From assembly GCA_030549775.1 (NCBI GenBank), contig CM060171.1, forward strand, positions 146,774,859 through 146,838,858: a stretch of DNA of 64,000 nt, written 5' to 3'. The notes under the pieces are model-generated. The model was not told the DNA's origin. It saw only the letters and a list, made by a program, of their open reading frames with translations, and did no database searches. Numbering within the stretch: the stretch's first letter is position 1; each line of letters starts with the position of its first letter. Shown here in pieces: positions 26,773-39,251 of this stretch. The stretch is from Tamarix chinensis (taxonomy: Eukaryota > Streptophyta > Magnoliopsida > Caryophyllales > Tamaricaceae). Both the position numbers and the translations under genes were made by a program.

Positions 26773-28060
26773 CTAATCATTCTATTTTTTTTCACTAGTA
26801 AGTAACTAGAACTACTATTATAATCGTTATATATACTAGATAATAAAATGAGCATTAACATGCCGTGGGATTTTTATCAACATCAATAAATAAACAAACA
26901 CACACACATACCGTAGAATTTATTAAAATCCAACCTTGATTTGCAGTATCAAAACAACATATTATTAAAATCACATTCTCTATCATATTCTTTAATATTT
27001 TTTTCCCTTTCACAAAATGCCTAAATTCATAATCAAACCACAACATTCATAACAAACAAGAATAGTAACATGCTAAGGGAATTCATAATCAAATCTCATA
27101 CACTTCGAAATTGTAACAAGATTAAATAGTATCATTATTTAGTTATAGATTTAGCGTATCGATTAGTAATGATTTTGGATGATAGATAATAGAATAGAGA
27201 GAGCTAGAAGATCCTCTATAGATAGGCGTCAAAGGGGCAGTGCGGCAGTGGTGTAGAGGTGGTGCAACGGTTAAAGTAAAGGAAAAGCCATGTTGGTCCT
27301 TCCATATTTGTACAATTCTAGATCTAGTATATGAGTATATGTTGAAGCAACCTCTAAAAAAAATTACAAGCTTAGATAATAACATTACTAGATGTTAGAG
27401 TCGGAAATTTAAGAAAATAAAAAGAACAAAGGTTGAAGGTTAAAAAAAAGAGAGAATGAAAAAGATGGAAACAAATGAGATGATGAAGACAAAGATTAAC
27501 GGTATACAAATAGGTTAGGTAGAGTGTTCACTAAAGATTTTATATATAGATAGAAATTTATAGCAACAAATGACCTAATAGAACAATATTGTTTAGTTAA
27601 ATAAGTTTTTGCACTAACTTTGCCGCCTCCAAGAAAATTTTAGGTAATGGTTGCATGTTATTGTATCTTATATTATTTTTAAATAAAATATTATAGTATT
27701 TGGGAGGAAAATTTTGCAACCTACTAGCAACGACGATATTGTTGTCACTGTAGGCTCAAAGAAATGATTGTATTCTTCCCTTAATAAATTCACTAGTTTG
27801 TTTTTAGCCACAACATGTCGCCGTTTTATTACTATCATTGTTGATCATGTCATCATTGTAGACTCTTTTTTTCCATAATGAACCATGTGGCAGTTCTTTG
27901 TTGTTTTTAATTCTTGTGTCTTCTTTTTATTTCTATGAGCAATCATTTTTTTGCTCTTTCGTAAGTTTTGCGATATGAGATATGGCTTTCAAAGCTATGA
28001 CATGTCAGAGTGGCAACATTATTTCTCTAATCCATTTTTCAAGCTTATGTATATAGTCAT

Positions 28061-29908
28061 GTAGGATTGTGACGTAAATCGTTCAAAGAAAATTATTTTT
28101 TCATCTAGTTTTTTGGCAAGTGTTCTAGTGAATTGCTTTGATTATGATTTTTTGGAACATTGTTGTACCATTTCTTTAATTTCATTTTGGTTTTTGGCAT
28201 GTTTTTATTTTTTTAATTACAAGGTGATGATTTTATTAGTTCTATTTTTAATGAGTGGATGCCCTTAATTCTTTTTTGATTGAATGATGGTTAATACTAT
28301 TAATGATTTGGACACTATATATAAGGAAATGCTAGTATTGTACACTATTTTTCAAGTTTATCATATCATCTTATTTTTTAGCATATGCTTCTAAGCTTGA
28401 GTGTGAGTTTCAAATGATGAACAAGTCTATATGGAACATGCACAAATTGTATAAGAATCAAATAGAGATGAAAACTATCAATTAAGCATGTTGTTAAGCT
28501 TTTGTGTTATTTTATAATGATTAAAAATACTTGGGTTAATTTCACATAAAAAGGCCTATAATAAATCAATTCCTAATCTATCCATATTGTCTAGTGGGGT
28601 ATGTTTTAATAATAGTGAAATCTATTGCATATATGTGGTTGATTAGCTTAGTACAAGGAAAGCTTTTTATTCGTTGCATTTATGACTTTACTTTATCTTG
28701 CATAGTATGCTTACCTACCTACTTGGGGTAGCTATCTATTTTTTTCATTAGACTTAGACAATATATGTAATGACTTTCTTAAGATTGGGAGCTCTGTGTA
28801 TGTTAGGTTAGAAGGATGTGTGGTTTAAATATGTTATTTTTCTTTTTTATTCTTGTGCTTTAATTATTTTATTTATATAATTTTTAGCGAATGGTGTGTG
28901 CCCAATGTATCATTTTTAACCTTATTAATTTTTTGTCCTTTTCCCTCAAGAATTTTGAAAAGCTCCAATAGGCAAAAATTATGTAATTGCTAGCTAGTAT
29001 AGCATGGTTTATGAATTTGAGTTATCATAATTAATAATTTTTATAGAGATAAAACCAAGACTTGAATGATGAAAGACCCTATAAGCCAAAAACATTTTGT
29101 ATACCTTACTTTAACTTAATATGACTATTGATAATTGAGTGGAGAATAATTGGTTGAGTAGGAATGGTAAGTTACATAGATGTGTTATAGGCATATTAAT
29201 TTATCTCTCTTTGTGTGATGTGGAAGTTGCATGAGTATGATTTTTCAATCATATTATTTGGTAGAAATACTATCATATGTGCATCAGTTAAATATGGGAA
29301 AGGTGTTAATGTCATATGTTGGAATTTTGTGATTCATGCTATTTGATTTGGCTTTGTAACTTCTTCTTTTTCCTTTTCTTTTTTTTCCTGATAGCTTGAC
29401 AAGGTTTTATGTCTAAGATGAATTCAAAGTTTCCCTACTGCCATAGTTATCCTTCTTTCCTTTTTGTAGTTGTGTTGTTTGTTTAAATGTAGTGCACCAT
29501 GTGCTTCATGGCTATACGCTTATTATGTATGTTGAATGTATATATACTATTTGACTCTCTTATCATCCTTACTAGAATGATTAATATTGAATTATTAGCA
29601 TCGTAAAATGATCCAAACCTAATCTTATATATTTTCCCTTATTTTTGTTACACGGTGATTTCTATGTCTAAAGATTTGAATGTAGGGAAAATCTTGAAAT
29701 GGAAACACAAAAGCATTGGTTGAATTTAAGTTGTTGTGTTTTTTCTAGTTTTGATCTAAAGTTCCAACTAAATAAGGCATCTTAATACAAAACTAAATTC
29801 AACTTTATCTTATTATCCTTTTGAATGATTCTTAGCTTTAATTTGGTTGTTTTTTTTTACTTCTTTTTTTAGCCAAGGAAGGTAATATGATTAAGGGCAG
29901 TGCACAAA
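28061..29908. other. Unassigned AT-rich intergenic sequence
   Basis: Read on both strands, I see no coding similarity, terminal repeat or tandem array. It is probably old transposon debris. Confidence 0.4.
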
Positions 29909-30361
29909 GAACTTCATGACTCAACTTTGATATCTTCAATATTAGTTTCATGCTTTTGATGGAAGAGTTATCAACTTATGGTATGCTTATTACCACTTTT
30001 GATCAATGTCCTCGATATGCCTATAGAATCTTTAGTTAGGGGTATATGTATGAAAAGTATTTTAATTTGGTGATTAAAGGGCAAATTGGTAATTTTGTGA
30101 TGGAAGGGTAAAGTGGTAATTTCATAAATAAAAAAAGGGGTAATCTAGTAATTTTATAATAAAAGGGCAAAATGATAAATTTGCGATTAAAGGGCAAAAT
30201 AGGAACTTCATGACTCAACTTTGATATCTTCAATATTAGTTTCATGCTTTTGATGGAAGAGTTATCAACTTATGGTATGCTTATTACCACTTTTGATCAA
30301 TGTCCTCGATATGCCTATAGAATCTTTAGTTAGGGGTATATGTATGAAAAGTATTTTAATT
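29909..30361 (+). repeat. Perfect 159 bp direct repeat around a GGTAATTT-rich spacer
   Basis: Bases 29909-30067 and 30203-30361 are identical, offset 294. The 135 bp between them is a short imperfect array of units like AAAGGGCAAATTGGTAATTT. The repeats do not start with TG or end with CA, so they do not look like LTRs; a recent local duplication is the simpler view. Confidence 0.9.
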
Positions 30362-32408
30362 CTATGTAATTTTGATTTCGATTTATATTTATGTACTAGT
30401 GTGAAAGTAATTAGGTAGATTGAATATGCATATTATTATTATTATTATTATTATTACCTTTTTATTTAAAAAATATATAGCTTCTATATATATTGTAAAA
30501 AAAATTTGCTTAAAAATCTTAATAAAATAAGATTAAAATACAATGGAAATGCAAATTCCCACAAGATTTATAATTATAAATATACAATCTCACTAAAATT
30601 TTGTGGTGGAGATTGGGTGGTGGTAGAGATGATAGGAGTGTTATAGTGTGTTTTTTTTATATAAATAAACAATTATTTATAATAATGAATAATTAAAATT
30701 GTTGTTATTTATTTTCCTAAACAAAACAGAATAAACTATTATTTTAGGGAAAAAATAATCATAAGCTTTTTCCCACAACCAATCGGAGGAAAAAAATGAT
30801 TTTGATTTTTCTTTTTTCTTTGCACTCAACTTTCTACAACTTAAATGGGGCCATATAGTTAATTGAATTAGTATTGAATAGGTCAATTTATCTAACAGGT
30901 GTCCTTGAACGCCTGTTAAGATTTAAAAAAATTTCCATCTTTCATCAGTATAATTTGAAAATTAATAACGTATGTATGGGGTGATTGGTGGCATTAAACG
31001 CAGATTTAATTTGTTATCGAGTTTGGTAATCTCAATCAACGGGTATCCTCAAACCTTTCTTGTTCTCATAATTATTTTTCGTGTCCGTTGCAACAATTTT
31101 ATGGAGCAGAAACCAGAGAGCAGATACATTAATGATACGCGTCTTTGTCCTCACGTTGGGTATTAAATGTTATCAATCAGAATGATTGAAAAGGTGGGAG
31201 GAAATTATATACAGAAGAAGAGAAGAGAGGCTGTATGAAGGAAGAAAAGAAAAAAGTAAGACAAGATAGATGCTGAAATGCTTGTGCAGTGAGATTTTCC
31301 TACCCAGAATTTCCCTCTTCCGTTTCTTTTATTTCCAAAGAAGTACAGATTAAGTAGTAAATTGCAATTGCCCCAGAAAATAAATAAGGAGGTCGATCGA
31401 GTTGCAAAAGGGTAAGTAAGTAGTAGTACTTAAGAAACAACTTCTTTCTTTCTTTAAAATAAAAATAAAAATTCTCCCAATAGTAATCGACGTAGTAGTA
31501 GCAGTAGTAGTCTTAGTAGTACGTACGTAGACACGCAGTATGTGGTCCGCATTCATTTATTAGCTTTCTCTTTTGGCCCAAGCTATGGCTACGGGCAATA
31601 TTCATCCGAATTCAGAGAAAGCCACCCACCCCCTCGGCCCCTAGGCTCCAAAGCAAACAACCCCACCCAACCCATCAATGCTGCAGCAATCGTTGGCTGT
31701 CAGCCGTCCGGATAACCACACCACAACCGTAGGATAGGATGGATAATAAATAATTATTATTTCCAAAAAAAAAAAGCCTAAGATAATATTATAAAGTACT
31801 AATTTACTAGAACCTACGAAAACTTCAAGCAAATTACAACTTTATAGTATAAGAAAAAAAACCCGAAGACCCAAAACCTAGGTTAATGAAATTAACCTTC
31901 CACGCAGTCAAACTCGAAACGTCTTTTTTCTTCTTTTTTTTTTGGCATCTCAATGTCGCCTGAGGTTTTTCTTGATGCCATCCTATAATATCTGCTGCTG
32001 TTGCCCTATATATCATAATGTTCGCATGATCATATGGATGATGCTTTGGATTTTGTGCATAGGATCAATGGTCTAAGGGTATATATTGGGTGCCTAGGAC
32101 GATGCTTTCGTAACTCTGTTGCTTGCTATAGTGGAGTATGTATATATAACTCTGTCTGTCCGTCTAAAGGCTGTAGATGGCCTCTTACTTCTTTTTTAAA
32201 AGGGGACGCCGAATGTAGATATGGTAGATAATTATATCTTGTGTTTGTCTACATCCATCCATCCCAGCAGATACATACATACATATATCCGGATTAAATT
32301 TTGTTATTATTCCTCAATTTTAAATATATTTTTACCCATCGATCAAAATGTCAGACTATAATTCAATCGTACGCGGTATCTTCTGAAAAGAAAATGAAAA
32401 AAAAATAC

Positions 32409-32440
<32 letters not shown>

Positions 32441-33517
32441 CACACACACAGTCACGCAAAGACACGAGGCGTTGACACTATCTATTGACATTCTGCATCG
32501 ATTATTCATTAATTCCTTGCTAGAAAATGAGAGGTCCTGGTAAGGCACGAATGAGTTGTACTGACACACTGCTTGAGATTTCAGTTTTGTTTTTTTCCTT
32601 TTCTGCTGGTACACTCGCTCGGACGGCCAGCCCCGATGCCCGTGAGCGTAAATAAATGAATGAGTGACACACGTACCGGCCTGATAAAAGATAAAAGAAA
32701 AAACTTACCGCCTCGGCCGATGAACTGATTTGGTGTCTAAATCAATGCAATTTAAAAAAATTAAATGGCTGTTTAGATCTTTTTTTTAACTAAATAATTG
32801 ATCCCACCAAAAAAAATAAATCAATTAAATATCTAATTTGATAAATATAAATAATAGATTATTTTATAAACTATTTATATTTTAAAAATTAGTTATTATT
32901 AGTAAGTTTTATACTTTTTAATTAATTTTTGTATTAAATATTTTATTATTATTATAAATATAGAATTACTAGTTGAATATAATATAATTTATATCTCAAA
33001 TAAAATGATTATATCAAACCAATTCAAATTGGCTCTGTTTATTATCTTTTGATAAATAAAAATTCTGATATTTTTCATTTATGATCACCCCAAAAGAAAA
33101 GAATTCCACAAGTATACATAATCTAAAAGATTTAAGCATTCGGTATAAGGTATTTTTGTTGGTTAAATTATTGTGATGAAATTACATTATGTATATTGAT
33201 TTATATGGACATCTATTAGAAATATCATTTAGCTATCTAATACTATTTTTAATAAAAATTATGCTGAAATAAAGTTGCTTGTGAATTTTTCTAAAAATTT
33301 TAAATTAACTAGTTGGAAATGAAATGATAATTCACGAATAACACACACACACACAAATTGAATGGAACCCTAGATAAGCTACTTATTTTACTTTTATACA
33401 ACAATTTTATACTTAAAAGTTATGTTCTTACAACTTTTTTTAGCCATGATATCATGCATGTTCCACATATATAAATTGTATATGTAGAACCGACATTTTG
33501 AAAAATACTTCTACTCA
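30362..33517. other. Intergenic stretch, partly of higher complexity
   Basis: About 30900-32720 is less AT-rich and less repetitive than its surroundings, with blocks such as CCACCCACCCCCTCGGCCCC near 31623. No convincing open frame, splice pattern, tRNA or hairpin RNA was found on either strand. It could hold conserved non-coding or promoter DNA. Small repeats: ATT near 30432-30455, AC/TA near 32410-32450, AC at 33341-33354. Confidence 0.4.
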
Positions 33518-34934
33518 AGGTTGTTAGAATTGCAATTCGACTTATGATCGATTTGAAAGTTTAGGATCAGATCGTAGAATTGGATTATAAGACTCTACAA
33601 AAATTATAAAAAATATAAAATATGTATACTTGTTTACTATATAAAAAAACATATTTTTAGTTAAAGAACACAAAAATTACATTATTAAGCTCTGATATAG
33701 TCATTAATTGAGTTGTCGCAACTTATAAGTAGCATAAATTTGTTGAATTCATTTTTATATATTAGGAAATATAGTAAGTTAATAACATAAAAAATAAATT
33801 GTCAAATCAAAAGTGAAAATTATAATGAAATTATGGATAAAAGTAGCATACAATTCATTATGTTCTTAACATACAACACTATAGAAAAACACATAGACGG
33901 TGGTTATAAAAGTGGTATACGTGGCGGTTCATAACCGCCACCTAATCTATCACCATAAATAATACATACGATCATTTCAAAAATTGACGTAAACTATTTT
34001 AAATTTGGCTTGAAAATCATTGGTGTCAAGATATTTACGACAATTTTTAGTCACAATTGTCACATATACCTGCAAATAACTCCCTACTACCTGAGATGGG
34101 GTATACACGATGGTGTATTAAAAATCTCCATGTATATACAAAATTCATGGCGGTTTTTAGTCACAACCACCATATATACCCCTTTTAGATACTAGGGAGG
34201 TGTTTGTCCATATACATAGCGGGATTGACAAAAAATTACCATGAATTTCCTTCTTTTTTTTCATAGAGTACATATGATCAATGACATGCTACATTTTTTC
34301 CTACAAAAAACCTGTATATGTTTCCAAGATACTTTCACCAACATCAATATTTTCCACTTCCAAAACAATCAACCAAAATTATATACCTTGCATACAAAAC
34401 CTTATACAAAATTATTTTTTCATTCATATTTACACTATATAGGTACAAAAAATCAAAGGAGCACATATGATCCAACAAATAATCATCATAAAAACTTATA
34501 ATAAAACCTAACTATTATTTTTTTTGCTTCATTACTCTTGTTATTTTGAGAATTACAAACATCATATTGTTAATAGACCTACAAAATATAAAAAATACCA
34601 TGTTAGCATTAATGTATATAGCTAATCATAATTAATATGACTAAACATAGTAAATACATACTTCTCCTCTTCACATCCAATGATTGCAAATTATTTCTTT
34701 CATGCATATCATGATGTAGTATCGACATCTTATATTATCTTGTTGTCATGGACACTAAAAATAAAATATAAATTACATTATTAGTTTCTTATACTAAATA
34801 TTTAATATTAAATGACAATGATTCTTAAATGACATAAGAATACAAACTATGGGGTGATGGTTCCCTTCCCTTCTTTTGTCGCCCAAAATAAGCTTTAAAT
34901 AACCTAATTGATGTAGTAACCATATATTTAAATA

Positions 34935-34936
34935 TA

Positions 34937-35011
<75 letters not shown>

Positions 35012-35035
35012 CTAAGTGAGTGAGTGAGTGAGTGT
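34935..35035. repeat. TG then AG microsatellite with GAGT repeats
   Basis: TG dinucleotides from about 34938, AG dinucleotides to about 35010, then GAGT units to 35033. It lies inside CACTA transposon 1. Confidence 0.95.
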
Positions 35036-36446
35036 GAGATTCTAATTAATATCATTATATAGATAAGTATCTACCCTTCAACAAGCAATTTTGGATTAGA
35101 ATGAGGATTCCCATCAAATGAATCCATCCAATATGAAGTCCCTAAAGAAGGCTTCAATATCACTAGTACCCAATACGTGTAAAAGAAAAATTGAGCAAAC
35201 AAGAGGGAATGTGGAGCCACCTTCATCGCATTAACCACATATCAAACACATTCAATATTATCCATTTTATTGGATATCATGAATGGGCATAGAAATCTAT
35301 GTACATCATACTCGTCCAAGGCATCAGATAATAAATTATCTTTCAAGAACTTATGGCCATGAAAGAATAAATTACATATTTATTATCAAAATATTACTTC
35401 TCGCTAATAATTATAATAAATTCAAATGTAAAAGTATTTAAATTACCCTGTATATGCTATTAGATGTTGACATTGCAACATTTCACTTTGTAACAATTGT
35501 AGGATATCGTTTGCCCAAATCGAGATATTCGCAACTTTTGATTTTATGTAAAAATTTGTTGGAAGAAGAATCATAATATAATTATCATCAAATGATAAGG
35601 ATATGTCCAAATACAACCTAAATTGAGGTGATAGGCCACCACGCTTTATTATTGTTTTCCTAAGGTTTTTTGGCCTTCTTTATACTCTATATCTTTTCTT
35701 TCCCTCTTACTAATAGTTTTTTCTATAATATGACCACCCTAAGTAAGAAAGAGTGATTGACATAGTTATCACTTAAGTAATAAGAATGTAATCTAAAATT
35801 TGAAAAGCTTGGATTACCTCATATGTAATAATTACACAGTTACTCAAAGACATTATGAATTGGGACCCAAACTTTATCAACCCCTAATGGGCAAGTATGA
35901 AGGGTTGACTTGGACTTAATAAATGCATTAACATTTGCTACAATAGACCCATCCTCCATGACTTGCAAGTCACAATGATTCTGACCTTGTAATTGATAGT
36001 CAAAAAATTCAAGTTAATAATCAAAAAATAAAATACATTCAAGTACATAGAGTGTAGTGTAGTATATTAATTCATTAATTTTTCAAAAGAGTCTAGGGAC
36101 ACAAGATGTGGAGGGTTGAACAGGATATTGTGAATATGATGGCATAATATCCAACCTCCTAAAGAATGCCTCTTGTGATTCCCTTAACGCCGCCACTTCA
36201 TTCTCAATCTACTCAAATTTATCATTGAAAGAGTGAGAACTAGGGTGACATTTATATAGCTTAGATAGGTTGAACCCATAATTATATCTCTTGCATCTTC
36301 CACCATGCTCTTGAGTGCCCAAAGCATGTATCAACCAGTCATTCAGACCTTCTCTTTCAACCATCTATTAAGTTAGTTCATTGGTAGGCTTTTTTTTTCT
36401 TTACTATAGCGTATATCCAAACATCATCCTACTTTAGGGTACAAAT

Positions 36447-36753
36447 TATAACACCCTAAGTCGATATGATCATGTGGGGACTACCCTAAAGAGATTTTGA
36501 ATTGATTGGTTGGTCCAACAGATCAACACAAGTCCTTTTAAAGTGCTTTATCCTCACTCATAAGCTTTCTAAAAATATTTCAAAAAATTTTCCAAACTTT
36601 CCATGAGAATCACCCATCCTAAAAATTATTCCACGACCAACATACTTAACTAAGTATTTCTTAGGATGAAATCACCAAAATTATATCATACCATGTTGAT
36701 ATAAGTAGTCATATCAATCTTTATAACACTCCATTCAATTTGGAGCTATTACA
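36447..36753 (-). mobile_element. Solo LTR of the TRIM family, inverted and diverged
   Basis: Read on the minus strand it is a full-length relative of the 293 bp TRIM LTR at 51745. It starts TGTAATAGCTCCAA, contains GGAGTGTTATAA, GACTACTTATAT, AACATGGTAT, AGTGAGGATAAAGC and GTGTTGATCTGT, and ends AGGGTGTTATA. The flanks CAAAT (left) and CATAT (right) agree at four of five positions, fitting an old 5 bp target duplication. It has no internal part, so it probably arose by LTR-LTR recombination. It sits inside CACTA transposon 1. Confidence 0.85.
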
Positions 36754-36974
36754 CATATGAGGTATGGGTTAGCTCTGCTTGCTCCATCACTTGTTTCTCC
36801 CATTGCATCAAGTAAAAATAGCTAGTAACAATATTAGATCATAAAGAATGGCATAGAGGTATATGCCTATATATTCATACCAAGGTTCTCTAGATACCTT
36901 GTTGCCTCTATGCCTCGTATTGTGAGCATGACTAATTTTCTCTATAATAGATTTACTCAAGTAATATTAAAAAC

Positions 36975-36977
<3 letters not shown>

Positions 36978-37033
<56 letters not shown>

Positions 37034-37035
37034 TT
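36978..37035. repeat. AAT then ATT microsatellite (inverted)
   Basis: AAT/ATA triplets run into TTA triplets, making a self-complementary triplet tract that could fold into a hairpin. Confidence 0.9.
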
Positions 37036-37067
37036 CTTTATTCATCTAAAGTCCTCCATGAATAGAA

Positions 37068-37283
37068 CTACCTCCATTGGTCAATGGTGATCACATTCTT
37101 ATAGATATTTGGGGGCATGGATGTGATAGTACCATCAGCTATATACATATAGTTTTTAGCCATCCATGACTTCCAATCCATCCAAGACTTTGCAACTAGA
37201 CACATATCAAGTTTCTTATGTTGTTGTCCAACATTAAATCCTTGCTGTAATATTAAACAAAAAATCAAACATTTAGTATGCAT
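37068..37283 (-). pseudogene. En/Spm-associated protein fragment
   Basis: A 71-codon open stretch on the minus strand with VAKSWMDWKSWMAKNYMYIA, then TSMPPNIYKNV and IDQW. It is downstream of TNP2 on the same strand in CACTA transposon 1, so I take it as part of the second (TNP1-like) CACTA gene; the DQW word resembles the start of the Transposase_24 region. Introns or frameshifts separate it from any further exons. Confidence 0.45.
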
Positions 37284-37799
37284 ATAATAAATTTATCATA
37301 TGGTAGTAAATAGAAAGTCATATATATTTCTAATATTCAAATTATACTATAGTGTCATCTAACACCCTATCGTTCAACTTTTTTAGGGCATCCATTTAAG
37401 TCCAATAAGTGATGGGTGTATGTGTATGAGCCTTAGTGTTACACTAATAGATGAAAAAATCCCTATTCTCGCCCACTAGATACCTTGATGCATTAATATT
37501 AACATTAAGCACAATGCCCCTTTCTCTATTTATAGCAATTTATGTTAATCTAATTCTCCTCCTTTATATTTTTCCAACCTTTTGAGCATGTATATCATCT
37601 TTACGTGTGCAATATAGTCAGAATATAAAAATAATACCTAAAATAATGAACAAAAATTATATATCAGGAAGTAATTAAAGTAATATATGATGCAATATAG
37701 TCAGAATATAAAAAATAAACGTTTATGCAAACAAAAAAAATTATAAAACAACACATAGGAAGTACTTAAAACTTTCATCTACAAGGCTTTAATATGAGG

Positions 37800-39218
37800 T
37801 GTGTGCCCTGTTTATGCACAAAGACTAATTCAATAGCACATATCCCTTCTTCACAATCATCTTGTGCGTAGAGATCATCGATAATGTCATCATAGTTGGA
37901 CAAAAAAGATAAGTTAGTATTCAAAACATTCTCCCCTTGTATATCATCTTCCTATTTTTTTGTATTCAAGACAATGGAACACTATTTATTAGCTGGGTTA
38001 GTAACATAGAATATGTGTTTTGCATATGAGGATAATATAAATGGGTCTTGCGTATGACCAAGCCATGAAAAATCTACCATTGTAAATCCAACTTACTTAG
38101 TACAAATCCTGTTTTGATTGTCAACCCATTTGCATCCAAATAAAGGAATTCTAAAAGTGGTGTAATCTAATAGCCTTATGCACTCTATCACCCCATTTTT
38201 GTCTCTCGCACTTAATATATACAAAGCTTCTGATATTACACTCACACGACTATTTTGGATATTACTCGTGTCATCTTATTCCTTTATGTAGAAAGTACAA
38301 CCATTGATCATATATGATTTTTATGACATCACTTCCCTACGATGAGGGTATGACAACCAATACAAATAAGTATCATATTCGAACAACTGAGATGACAACC
38401 ACTCCAAAAAGGAGCTATTGTGTTTATCTAATTACCATTTCTCTTTCCTAGACAGATTTGAAGTCCTCAAATTATCCATGTGTTGATCCACATATGGTTG
38501 AACATCATATTTATTATGAAGGAAATAGATGTGAGTTTGCAAAAACATTTAATTTTCATCAATGAAGACAACACAAAATCCTTTGCACCATTTCCCTTGT
38601 TCATCTATTATTGAATGACATGGTTTAGGAAGCCTTTTTGTATTAACAATGTGTAAGAACTCACACCAAAATTATGTCCCATCCTCTACTAGATAGATCT
38701 CACCAATACATCCTTTAGGCTTGTTTAGATTCCTCACATATCATTTATAAGAATTTCATATACCTTTCAATTGGATAGATCCAATGCAAATGAAGTGGCC
38801 CACATAATCTAAAATCCCTAACCAAGTGAATGATTATATGAATCATGATTATAAAGAATGATTGACGAAAATACATCTCAAGCTCGCAGATTATAATCAT
38901 ATTCTCACTCTACAATTTGTTTGACCTTGCAGGGAAAGAATATGATGACAACTCTTCGAACCCGATTTGGAAAGATAGAGTGTATAGCAATCGGCAACAA
39001 GGAATGAATTAAAATATGATGATCATGAGATTTCATACCCATTAATGTAACACCCCAATTTTTACAACAATTCTTTTTTAAATGTGGAAGCTAGCTCAAA
39101 TGTACAGGTGTTACCACCACGTTTTGTACAAGTCCAGCTCCCTTGCCTTTCTTGTAGGAAATACAAGGCTAAAATGTTCAAAAACAAAACAATTGAAATT
39201 TATAACATGAGGAAGGAA

Positions 39219-39251
<33 letters not shown>

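Larger units (their letters stand above)
20100..28060 (-). mobile_element. Decayed CACTA (En/Spm) transposon 2
   Basis: The limits are approximate. Short, imperfectly repeated words such as TGTTGTCACT and AGGCTCGAGGCTAAAG occur at both sides (20140-20310 and 27600-27870), as expected for subterminal repeats of CACTA elements. Between them, minus-strand remnants of a TNP2-like transposase (25760-22760) and a TNP1-like protein (about 21720-21370) are recognisable. I could not find a clean CACTA...TAGTG pair or its 3 bp target duplication. Confidence 0.6.

Noticed and set aside
29909..30361. The 159 bp direct repeats as LTRs of a second TRIM
   Set aside because: They lack TG...CA ends, a primer binding site, a polypurine tract and a target duplication.
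32034..32231. 65-codon frame in the non-repetitive island
   Set aside because: No recognisable domain, no splice partners and no codon bias; kept only as part of the unassigned region.
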